41,717 nt of DNA, from NCBI GenBank assembly GCA_018715125.1, contig DVMF01000027.1, positions 1 to 41,717 on the forward strand. The letters run 5' to 3'. The notes below the pieces were generated by a model, which saw nothing but the letters and a program-made list of their open reading frames with translations, ran no database searches and was not told the origin of the DNA. Position 1 is the stretch's first letter, and the number at the start of each line of letters is the position of its first letter. Positions 35,847 through 41,717 of the stretch are shown here, piece after piece. The translations under genes were made by a program, and so were the position numbers. The DNA is from Candidatus Coprousia avicola (lineage in GTDB: Bacteria; Actinomycetota; Coriobacteriia; Coriobacteriales; Coriobacteriaceae).

Positions 35847-36100
35847 CAACTCCAGAGTTGCGCACGGGGCAGACCCGGTGAACGGTCATGATCGCTCGGC
35901 AAGCGGTCTGTAGCACATGAGGCATGACCTTTCGTGCGAAGAATTCCGTGAGCAGCGCAGCTGGGTCCTTCCCCGGTTTCACACCTTGCTGATATTGTCG
36001 GAGATTGAGATTGACCCCATCCCTCCAGCTCTCCTTGTGCAATAACCGACGAGCTCTCCATCGTACCATCCGTCGACGGGACAGCGAATCCCGACTCCAA
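35847..36100. other. Gene-free stretch upstream of the beta-glucoside operon
   Basis: Several short frames cross this region on the minus strand (the longest about 95 codons, containing VNLNLRQYQQGVKPGKDPAA), but none has a convincing ribosome site or a recognisable family. It may be a decayed gene left by the event that brought in the operon. Confidence 0.4.
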
Positions 36101-36156
36101 GGAACCCGCGTTTAGGCCACCTTTCCGTCCCTGTAGGGGGCCTTAACGCGAGTTCC
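36101..36156. repeat. 18-bp inverted repeat at the right edge of the low-GC island
   Basis: GGAACCCGCGTTTAGGCC (36101-36118) and GGCCTTAACGCGAGTTCC (36139-36156) pair at 16 of 18 positions with a 20-nt loop. It marks the return to high GC and lies 68 nt past the stop of the FMN/ferredoxin gene, for which it may act as a T-less terminator. Confidence 0.6.
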
Positions 36157-36223
36157 TTCGCGGGGCGCGGCTGCGGAGCGGAGCCGCGGCACCGACGCGG
36201 GCCATTCGCCGTCCGTGCGCTCA

Positions 36224-36904
36224 CTAGCCCTTGGAGATGACGGCGCCCGCCGGGCACGCGTGATAGCAGTTGCCGCACTCGTCGCAGCGCTCCCCGTGGA
36301 TCTCATACGCCGCACTGTCTGCGGTGGGGAAAATCGCCTTGTGGGTGCACGCCTCCGTGCAGGCGCCGCAGGCGATGCAGGGATCCGGGTCGATGGTGAG
36401 GCCGGGCTCCTCGAACGCGTCTCCCCCAAAGGCGAAGCGCTCGCGCAGGATCTTGTGGTCGCGGTGCGCCATGTTGAAGTCGTAGTCGTAGTATTCCCCG
36501 TGGAAGCGCTCGAGCACGAAGACGACCGTCTCCGGGTACTTGTTGATGTCGTAGACCGCAACGTTGAAGAGCGGGTTCGCCGCCGCCTTGGCGTCGACCT
36601 CGGCCTGCGTGAGCTCGCGGACCGTGCCCGACACGCGCACCATGTAGCCGGGCTGGAAATGCGGCAGGTTGTCTTCGTCCCAAGTGCAGTGCTCGGCGGT
36701 CTTCTCCGCAGAGACGGTGAGCGCACCCAGCTTGAGCTGGCGATAGAACGGCTTGACGCGCATGGTGCGCAGGTAGAGGCCCTCGTCGTCGTACGCAAAG
36801 AAGTGCGCGATACGCGAGTCGACCCCGCCCGCGCCGTCGAGCGTGGCGAAGCTGCAGCAGCCCACCTCGTTGAACAGCTCGTATACCTCTTGCATGGTCT
36901 TCAT
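36224..36904 (-). CDS. Pyridoxamine-phosphate-oxidase-like FMN domain fused to a 2[4Fe-4S] ferredoxin
   Basis: 226-residue protein. Residues 1-150 form a split-barrel flavin-binding domain (VGCCSFATLDGAGGVDSRIAHFFAYDDEGLYLRT, FQPGYMVRVSGTVREL). The C-terminal about 65 residues are a ferredoxin with CIACGACTEACTHKA and CDECGNCYHACPAGA, eight Cys for two 4Fe-4S clusters. Such fusions occur in anaerobes and probably pass electrons between ferredoxin and a flavin substrate; the reaction is unknown. GGAGAGG precedes the ATG at 36904. It lies 148 nt downstream of the ATP-grasp gene on the same strand; that gap contains a 19-bp direct repeat. Confidence 0.9.
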   Translation of the reverse strand: MKTMQEVYELFNEVGCCSFATLDGAGGVDSRIAHFFAYDDEGLYLRTMRVKPFYRQLKLGALTVSAEKTAEHCTWDEDNLPHFQPGYMVRVSGTVRELTQAEVDAKAAANPLFNVAVYDINKYPETVVFVLERFHGEYYDYDFNMAHRDHKILRERFAFGGDAFEEPGLTIDPDPCIACGACTEACTHKAIFPTADSAAYEIHGERCDECGNCYHACPAGAVISKG

Positions 36905-36973
36905 AGCCCTCTCCTCTCTCTTGCCCCGGCAGGCGATGGCGTCGGGGCACCTTGCAACCAGGTCCAGCACGCA

Positions 36974-37024
36974 CCGCGAGGGGCGCCGCACAAGCGCCCG
37001 CTCCGCCGCGAGGGGCGCCGCACA
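36974..37024. repeat. 19-bp direct repeat before the FMN/ferredoxin gene
   Basis: CCGCGAGGGGCGCCGCACA occurs at 36974-36992 and 37006-37024, a 32-bp period. It lies 70-120 nt upstream of the FMN/ferredoxin start and just past the ATP-grasp stop. It could be a duplicated regulator site or a replication-slippage product. Confidence 0.6.
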
Positions 37025-37052
37025 CACGGCAGCCCCGCCGCGCGTGCGCCCC

Positions 37053-38045
37053 TCATCCAAACAGCGCGCGATACCGCCCGGCGATGTAGGCGGCGTGCTC
37101 CGCCATGAGGTCGTAACCCAGCAGCTCCTCGCAGTCCGCCGACACATTGGAGACCGCGTTAGCGTCGATGAAGACGGCGGCGTCGACGGTCTCGATGACA
37201 TCGAAGCTGCCGACCTCGAAACCGAGGAGCGCCGCCGCCCGCTCCGCCGCCGCCACGACCGGCTCCGGGCAGTCGCCATAGGGCTCGTACGTGGAGCCGA
37301 AGTGATAGGACGAAAGACCGTTTGCGGCGATGCTCCGGCGATGCAGGTGGGCAGCCCTTCCGCCCACGATCTCGATACGGGTGAGGTAGCCGGAGCGCGC
37401 CCGCTCGAACGACTCGACGATGAACGCGGTCTCCGCCGGGGCCTCGGCGAGAAACGCCCGCGCCTCGTCCGCGCTGCGGAGCACGGCCGTGCGCGCCGAG
37501 CGCCCACCGCAATCGGGCTTGATGACGCAGGGGTACGCGAGCGCCGCCGGGTCGATGGCGCCGGGCACGTCGCACGCGTGCACCTCGGGGACCGCGATGC
37601 CCGCCCGCCCGAGCGCCTCGGTGGCGGCGCGCTTGCTGATCTCGAAGACATGGGCGCGACCGGGATTGATGAGCGCGATGCCACGCTCTCCCGCCCGGGC
37701 GACCACCTCCGCCATGCGTGCGTGCGATGCGGCGTGCCCGCGCGCGAGGGCGCTTGCGAACACGCGGCTCACGAGCAGCCGGCACGAGAGCGCCGCCCGG
37801 ACGGCATCCGGCCGTTCCATATCGATGAGGCGAACCGGGAGGTCGCGCGCCGCAAGCTCCTGGGCGAGCTTGAAATCGGACCACTCGCTCGACTCATAGA
37901 GCACGCCCACCCAGGGGGCGTCCGCCGCCGGCCCGTCGGCAACATAGGCGACCTGCGTCGCCGCAATGTCCTGCGTCGCCGCAAGCTCCCGCCCCGCCGC
38001 AACGTCCCGCATCGCGCCCGCGCCTGTCTGCACCGTTCGCTCCAT
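37053..38045 (-). CDS. ATP-grasp domain protein (RimK/carboxylate-amine ligase-like)
   Basis: 330-residue predicted ligase. A pre-ATP-grasp domain (VGVLYESSEWSDFKLAQELAARDLPVRLIDMERPD) is followed by the ATP-grasp fold: KRAATEALGRAGIAVPEVHAC, YPCVIKPDCGGRSARTAVL (ATP-binding Lys and flexible loop), FIVESFERARSGYLTRIEIVGG, and FIDANAVSNVSADCEELLG with the metal-binding Asp/Asn. It should join a carboxylate to an amine, for example in peptide or amino-acid ligation; the substrate is unknown. The ATG at 38045 overlaps the transporter ATPase stop as TGATG, with GGAG 7 nt upstream, so translation is coupled. The pairing with an amino-acid importer suggests the ligase uses the imported molecule. 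Confidence 0.85.
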   Translation of the reverse strand: MERTVQTGAGAMRDVAAGRELAATQDIAATQVAYVADGPAADAPWVGVLYESSEWSDFKLAQELAARDLPVRLIDMERPDAVRAALSCRLLVSRVFASALARGHAASHARMAEVVARAGERGIALINPGRAHVFEISKRAATEALGRAGIAVPEVHACDVPGAIDPAALAYPCVIKPDCGGRSARTAVLRSADEARAFLAEAPAETAFIVESFERARSGYLTRIEIVGGRAAHLHRRSIAANGLSSYHFGSTYEPYGDCPEPVVAAAERAAALLGFEVGSFDVIETVDAAVFIDANAVSNVSADCEELLGYDLMAEHAAYIAGRYRALFG

Positions 38046-38779
38046 CACACGCTCCATTCCAGCAGCTTGCCCAAGAAGCGCTTGAGCTCGGGCGTCTTGG
38101 GCGCGGCGAAGACCTCGGCCGCCGGCCCGTACTCCATGAGGGTGCCCCCGCACAGAAACGCCACCTTGTCGCACGCGTGGCGCGCAAAGCCCATCTCGTG
38201 CGTGACGGTGATGAAACGCGTCCCCTCGCGCTTGAGGTCGGCGAGCAGGTCCAGCACCTCGGTGGTGTACTCGGGGTCGAGCGCGCTCGTGGGCTCGTCG
38301 AGCAGAAGCATCCGCGGGCGCGGCGCCACGGCGCGGGCGATGGCGACACGCTGGCGCTGGCCGCCCGAGAGCTGAGCCGGGCGCTTGTCGCCCTCGCCGG
38401 CAAGGCCGAAGCGGTCGAGCAGCTCGTCGGCACGCGCGGCGGCATCGGCCTCTCCCATGCCGTGCACGGCGCGCAGCGGCAGCGCGATGTTCTCGCGCGC
38501 GGAGAGGTGGTGGAAGAGCCCGCCGTCCTGAAAGACAAAGCCGAGGCTCGCCCGGTACCGCTCGAGACCGGGCTCGTCTGCGGGCAGCGGCTCGCCGTCC
38601 AAGGCGACCCACCCCGCGCTCGGCGCGAGAAGACCGCCCAGGATGCGCAGCAGCGTCGACTTGCCGCCGCCCGAGGGGCCGATGATGGCAAGCGTGGTGA
38701 CCTCGTCGTCAAAATCGATGCCCTCGAGCACCGCGCGGTCGCCGAAGCGCTGCGCGAGGCCCTCAATCTGCATGCGCAT
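38045..38779 (-). CDS. Polar amino-acid ABC transporter ATPase
   Basis: 244-residue ATPase of the GlnQ/HisP type. Walker A is IGPSGGGKSTLL, the signature LSGGQRQRVAIARA, Walker B MLLLDEPTSALD, and the switch His is in TVTHEMGFA. It powers the importer formed with the permease and binding protein just upstream. AGGAGG lies 7 nt before the ATG at 38779; the start lies inside the permease gene's end (17-nt overlap). Its stop overlaps the ATP-grasp start. Confidence 0.96.
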   Translation of the reverse strand: MRMQIEGLAQRFGDRAVLEGIDFDDEVTTLAIIGPSGGGKSTLLRILGGLLAPSAGWVALDGEPLPADEPGLERYRASLGFVFQDGGLFHHLSARENIALPLRAVHGMGEADAAARADELLDRFGLAGEGDKRPAQLSGGQRQRVAIARAVAPRPRMLLLDEPTSALDPEYTTEVLDLLADLKREGTRFITVTHEMGFARHACDKVAFLCGGTLMEYGPAAEVFAAPKTPELKRFLGKLLEWSV

Positions 38780-39548
38780 AGTCGAGCCTCCTCTCAAAGT
38801 AGCGGCTCACAAACATGAGGGGCAGCGTGAGCGCCAGGTACGCCCCCGCAAGGAAGAGATACGTCCCAAACAGGTTGAACGTGGCCGAGCTGATCTCCTG
38901 CATGGTCTGGGTGAGCTCGATCACGGCGATGACCGAGAGCAGCGACGAATCCTTTATCATGCTCGCGAGCTGCCCGGTGAGCGCCGGCAGCGTGCGGCTC
39001 ACGAGCTGCGGCACCACCACGTAGCGCAGGGTCTGCCGCCGCGTAAAGCCCACGGCGCGCGCCGCCTCGAGCTGGCCGGCGTCGAGCGAGGTGAGGCTGC
39101 CGCGCACGATCTCCGCAATGTAGGCGCCCGAGAAGATCGACAGGATGATGATGCCCGCCACCAGGCGGTTCTCCACACCCCACGCTGTACCGACGATGTA
39201 GAAGAAGAGGTAGATCTGCGCGAGGAGCGGCGTGCCGCGCATGAGCTTGACGTAAACGTCGCAGAGGTAGCGCACGGGCAGGATGCGGCTCCCCTGCCCC
39301 ACCGCGACAGGCAGGCCGATGGCGAGGCTCGCCACCAGGCTCCCCACCGCGATCTGCACCGTGAGCAGCAGGCCGTCGAGGATGCGCACGTGGTACTGCG
39401 CCACAAAGCCAAAGTCGAGCGCGACGCCCACCTGCAGCAGCGAGAGCCAGAAGAAGCCGATCACGAGCGCGCAGACGATGAGGTAGCTCGCCGCCGCCTT
39501 GACGGGGCCCGGCCGCTCACCGGGGCGCACGGTAAAGGGGTTGCGCAT
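38763..39548 (-). CDS. Polar amino-acid ABC transporter permease
   Basis: 261-residue inner membrane subunit (HisM/GlnP family) with about five hydrophobic segments. The family hallmarks are LLLTVQIAVGSLVASLAIG, YVKLMRGTPLLAQIYLFFY and the ATPase-coupling EAA loop GQLEAARAVGFTRRQTLRYVVVPQ. The ATG at 39548 overlaps the binding-protein stop (TAATG), so the three transporter genes are translationally coupled. There is one permease gene, so it probably works as a homodimer. Confidence 0.95.
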   Translation of the reverse strand: MRNPFTVRPGERPGPVKAAASYLIVCALVIGFFWLSLLQVGVALDFGFVAQYHVRILDGLLLTVQIAVGSLVASLAIGLPVAVGQGSRILPVRYLCDVYVKLMRGTPLLAQIYLFFYIVGTAWGVENRLVAGIIILSIFSGAYIAEIVRGSLTSLDAGQLEAARAVGFTRRQTLRYVVVPQLVSRTLPALTGQLASMIKDSSLLSVIAVIELTQTMQEISSATFNLFGTYLFLAGAYLALTLPLMFVSRYFERRLDYAHAD

Positions 39549-40474
39549 TACGCATCCGCCTCGGCACCCGCGTCGGCTGCGGCCACGCCCTCGGCATCCG
39601 CGTCGTCGAAGTCGAAGAACCAGCGGAAGCCGAGCTCGTCAAAGGCGGCCTTCTCGTCTGCCAGATACTGCTCGGTCAGACGGTCGAACTCGCCGTTCTC
39701 CTTGCTCTCGGCGATAAAGGCGTTCAGCTCCTCGCGCAGCTCGTCGTTGCCCGAGGCCACGGCGATGCCCCACGCCTCCGGATCCTGGAAGGGGATGAAG
39801 ACGGCGCGCGTGGTATCGGGGTTGGCGAGGTTGTTGCGGTATATGGTGAGCTGGTCGTAGAGGAAGCCGTCCGCGCGGCCTTGGGCAACCTCGGTCACGC
39901 AGGCGCTCTCGTCGGCAAGGCGCAGGATCTGCGCGTTGGCGAGGTTCTTGGTCGCGTAGACGTCGCCCGTCGAGCCGGTCTTGACGGCGACGGTCTTGTC
40001 CGCCTGGTTGAGGTCCTCGGCCTGCTCGACGCCGGACTCCGCGCCGGCGAGGATCGCAAGCTGCGCCATGGCGTAGGGGTCGGTGAAGTCGACTTCCTCC
40101 TCGCGCTCGGGCGTGATGGTGATGGAGCTCATGACGGCGTCCGCCTTGCCCGTCTGGAGCGAGGGGATGAGACCGTCGAAGCTGATGTTGTCGATCTGGA
40201 GGTCGTACCCGTACGCATCGGCGAAATCCTGCATGAACGTGACGGAGACGCCCGAGGGGTTGCCCGCATCGTCTTTGGTCTCGAAGGGCGGGTAGGCGAG
40301 CTCCATGGCGACGCGGAGCGTGCGCGCGGCGCCATCGGATGCCGAGCCCGCCGCCGCGGACGAGCCGCCCGCCGCGCCCTGGCCGCCCGAGCAGCCCGCG
40401 AGGGCCGCCGCCATGGTTGCCGCGCCTGCGATAAGCCCGCGGCGGGTGATGGAGGTCTGGATACGGTCGATCAT
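39548..40474 (-). CDS. Polar amino-acid ABC transporter substrate-binding lipoprotein
   Basis: 308-residue extracellular binding protein (SBP_bac_3 family). The export signal is TRRGLIAGAATMAAALAGC with a lipobox Cys. The mature part has RTLRVAMELAYPPFETKDDAGNPSGVSVTFMQDFA, FDGLIPSLQTGKADAVMSSITITPEREEEVDFTDPY and TVAVKTGSTGDVYA, typical of polar amino-acid binders. The ligand cannot be named. The ATG at 40474 is chosen because AAAGG lies 9 nt upstream; an ATG at 40483 has no spacing. It is the first transporter gene, 90 nt downstream of the MarR regulator. Confidence 0.95.
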   Translation of the reverse strand: MIDRIQTSITRRGLIAGAATMAAALAGCSGGQGAAGGSSAAAGSASDGAARTLRVAMELAYPPFETKDDAGNPSGVSVTFMQDFADAYGYDLQIDNISFDGLIPSLQTGKADAVMSSITITPEREEEVDFTDPYAMAQLAILAGAESGVEQAEDLNQADKTVAVKTGSTGDVYATKNLANAQILRLADESACVTEVAQGRADGFLYDQLTIYRNNLANPDTTRAVFIPFQDPEAWGIAVASGNDELREELNAFIAESKENGEFDRLTEQYLADEKAAFDELGFRWFFDFDDADAEGVAAADAGAEADA

Positions 40475-40564
40475 GATGAGCATCCTTTCAGGTTGGGGTT
40501 ATGTAGAAACGTGATGCAGAAAAGCACTTGGGTCGGCATCAGCGCCCGACGCGGCGCCAACGGC

Positions 40565-41047
40565 TCACGCGGCGTCGACGTCGCGCTCAGATGCGGCACC
40601 TTGGCCGGGCGCGCCGCGCTCTATCGCTGCGTGCAGGTTGCAGCGCATCGCGGCGAGCACACGCGCAGCTGTCGCCAGATCCGCCTCGCGTATCCCGTCT
40701 ACCCAGGTCGCGCGGAGCAGCGCGGAGATCTCGCCGAAGTCGCGCTCGAGGGCGCGGCCCCGGTCGGTGAGCGAGACCACCGTGGCACGGCCGTCGGACT
40801 CGTCGCGCGCGGTCTCGGCAAAGCCGAGCTTAACGAGCTTGCGTACCAGCGCCGTGACCGTAGAGGGGTCGCGGTCGATGCGCCGAGAAAGCTCAGACAT
40901 GCGCACCCGGTCCTCAGAGCAGAGCTGCGCCAAGATGTCGCCATGCGAGGGCGCGAGGCCCGCATAGCCGCGCCGTGCGAGCTCGCCGGCGAGAAACTGG
41001 TTGACGAGCGCGCGCGTGCGCGAAATCTCAGAGGCAAAGCCCTGCAT
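40565..41047 (-). CDS. MarR family transcriptional regulator
   Basis: 160-residue winged-helix repressor. The recognition region is visible as VRMSELSRRIDRDPSTVTALVRKLVKLGFAETARDESDGRATVVSLTDRGRAL, with the MarR wing (D-x-R-D-GR). The N- and C-terminal helices form the dimer interface. GGGGAGG lies 9 nt before the ATG at 41047. It is upstream of and on the same strand as the amino-acid transporter genes, so it may control both itself and the transporter. A palindrome in its promoter is a candidate operator. Confidence 0.92.
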   Translation of the reverse strand: MQGFASEISRTRALVNQFLAGELARRGYAGLAPSHGDILAQLCSEDRVRMSELSRRIDRDPSTVTALVRKLVKLGFAETARDESDGRATVVSLTDRGRALERDFGEISALLRATWVDGIREADLATAARVLAAMRCNLHAAIERGAPGQGAASERDVDAA

Positions 41048-41075
41048 GTTTGAGCACCTCCCCTATCGGATCGTC

Positions 41076-41115
41076 TGACATTGCGTCAGTATAGCATATT
41101 TAGTTTGATATCCAA
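41076..41115 (-). promoter_or_regulatory. Promoter and probable operator of the MarR-transporter operon
   Basis: On the minus strand TTGGAT (41110-41115) and TATACT (41088-41093) are 16 bp apart in an AT-rich stretch. TGACGCAATGTCA (41076-41088), an inverted repeat with TGAC/GTCA arms, overlaps the expected transcription start and is a good candidate for MarR binding. From 41116 to 41301 no gene or other feature is seen. Confidence 0.65.
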
Positions 41116-41301
41116 GTATTTTTATCGCTGCTTCTCTGCCGAAGCATAGTTTCTCGAAAGATGCCGAGACATCCCTTCTTTCTGCGTTCGGCGCGGCGGC
41201 AGCGGGTCGCCCAGCGCGCAACGGTCAATAGTCCATATAGTCATTTTTGAAGAACAACGCACACGCTCCTCACGCACCATTTTCGGCGACAAATCGGCGG
41301 A

Positions 41302-41333
41302 GCTTCAACCCGCGCGCCGCCGGGAGATGCAAC
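41302..41333 (-). repeat. Degenerate terminal CRISPR repeat
   Basis: These 32 bases align without gaps to the array repeat at 20 of 32 positions, and ten of the twelve differences are transitions. The next intact repeat begins exactly 33 nt later, the usual spacer length here. It fits a decayed repeat at the trailer (oldest) end of the array, with the 33-nt spacer at 41334-41366. Confidence 0.65.
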
Positions 41334-41366
41334 GGAGACGGCGGGAAGCGTCACGTAGCCGTCAAA

Positions 41367-41717
41367 GTTTCAATCCACGCACCCGTGAAGGGTGCGACGT
41401 AGGCGTCTGACGCCCTGCCGACGACCGTCCGGTTTCAATCCACGCACCCGTGAAGGGTGCGACCCTCAGGGGGCTTGGGCTCTCGGTCAAACCGTGGTTT
41501 CAATCCACGCACCCGTGAAGGGTGCGACGTCATGGGCACCCACGGGAGCCCCCGACGGCGGCAGTTTCAATCCACGCACCCGTGAAGGGTGCGACGTAGG
41601 CGTCTGACGCCCTGCCGACGACCGTCCGGTCAATCCACGCACCCGTGAAGGGTGCGACCCTCAGGGGGCTTGGGCTCTCGGTCAAACCGTGGTTTCAATC
41701 CACGCACCCGTGAAGGG
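41367..41717 (-). CRISPR. Type I-C-like CRISPR array, trailer end, cut by window
   Basis: Repeats of 32 bp start GTTTCAATCCACGC and end GAAGGGTGCGAC on the plus strand: 41367-41398, 41432-41463, 41497-41528, 41564-41595, 41629-41658 (lacking two T) and 41692-41717 (cut). Spacers are 33, 33, 35, 33 and 33 nt. The repeat contains the stem GCACCC/GGGTGC and, read on the minus strand, ends GTGGATTGAAAC as in type I-C systems, so crRNA is made from the minus strand and the leader and cas genes should lie beyond 41717. Spacers 4 and 5 are identical to spacers 1 and 2. Confidence 0.97.

Noticed and set aside
35785-36100. Overlapping minus-strand frames of 85-95 codons upstream of the antiterminator
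   Set aside because: No ribosome site or family match, and they run into the RAT region; treated as non-coding or decayed sequence.
37053-38045. Possible VanA-like D-Ala-D-Lac ligase belonging to the VanRS-like system
   Set aside because: It is an ATP-grasp protein, but its motifs are of RimK/carboxylate-amine type, it is coupled to an amino-acid transporter, lies over 12 kb away, and no vanH or vanX is present.
41392-41607. 71-codon open frame with repeated NPRTREGCD peptide
   Set aside because: It is the CRISPR array read in one frame; the peptide repeat is the translated 32-bp repeat.

Overview
The window is about 41.7 kb of GC-rich chromosomal DNA packed with genes, mostly on the minus strand. 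The gene content (anaerobic ribonucleotide reductase NrdDG, iron alcohol dehydrogenase, sugar PTS systems, YolD-linked Y-family polymerase, VanRS-like two-component system, type I-C CRISPR repeats) and the strong GC bias fit a gut-type anaerobic actinobacterium of the class Coriobacteriia, probably close to Collinsella. That placement is an inference from style and content; no rRNA or other taxonomic marker lies in the window.

Layout, left to right. (1) 1-3228: two HAD phosphatases and glucose-6-phosphate isomerase. (2) 3341-5123: an SOS cassette with a promoter abutting a LexA box, a Y-family polymerase and a YolD-like partner. (3) 5199-13819: housekeeping and redox genes (iron alcohol dehydrogenase, NagZ-like lipoprotein, endonuclease IV, aldo/keto reductase with an Fe-S tail, RNase HI, Gfo/Idh/MocA oxidoreductase, acylphosphatase, SlyD-like FKBP, YgjP-like metallopeptidase). 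(4) 13874-17961: a sucrose module (LacI regulator, sucrose PTS, sucrose-6-phosphate hydrolase) with matching operator sites. (5) 18069-22257: FolB, an HD-domain protein, NrdG and NrdD, with a pair of NrdR boxes upstream of nrdD followed by a structured non-coding stretch. (6) 22679-25654: a secreted or anchored C39-type peptidase and a VanRS-like two-component system whose promoters share an 18-bp operator. (7) 25683-31364: MFS transporter, DNA polymerase I, SRAP (YedK) protein and a small membrane protein. (8) About 31,480-36,160: a lower-GC island with a beta-glucoside operon (BglG-type antiterminator, PTS EIIBC, GH1 6-phospho-beta-glucosidase), preceded by a ribonucleic antiterminator overlapping an intrinsic terminator. 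(9) 36224-41047: an FMN/ferredoxin protein, an ATP-grasp enzyme translationally coupled to a polar amino-acid ABC importer, and a MarR regulator. (10) 41302-41717: the trailer end of a type I-C CRISPR array that runs out of the window, with a duplicated two-spacer block.

Several regulatory circuits can be read directly: SOS control of polY-yolD, LacI control of the sucrose operon, NrdR control of nrdD, an apparent response-regulator regulon (its own operon plus the C39 peptidase), and RNA antitermination of the beta-glucoside operon. No tRNA, rRNA, insertion sequence or cas gene was seen.
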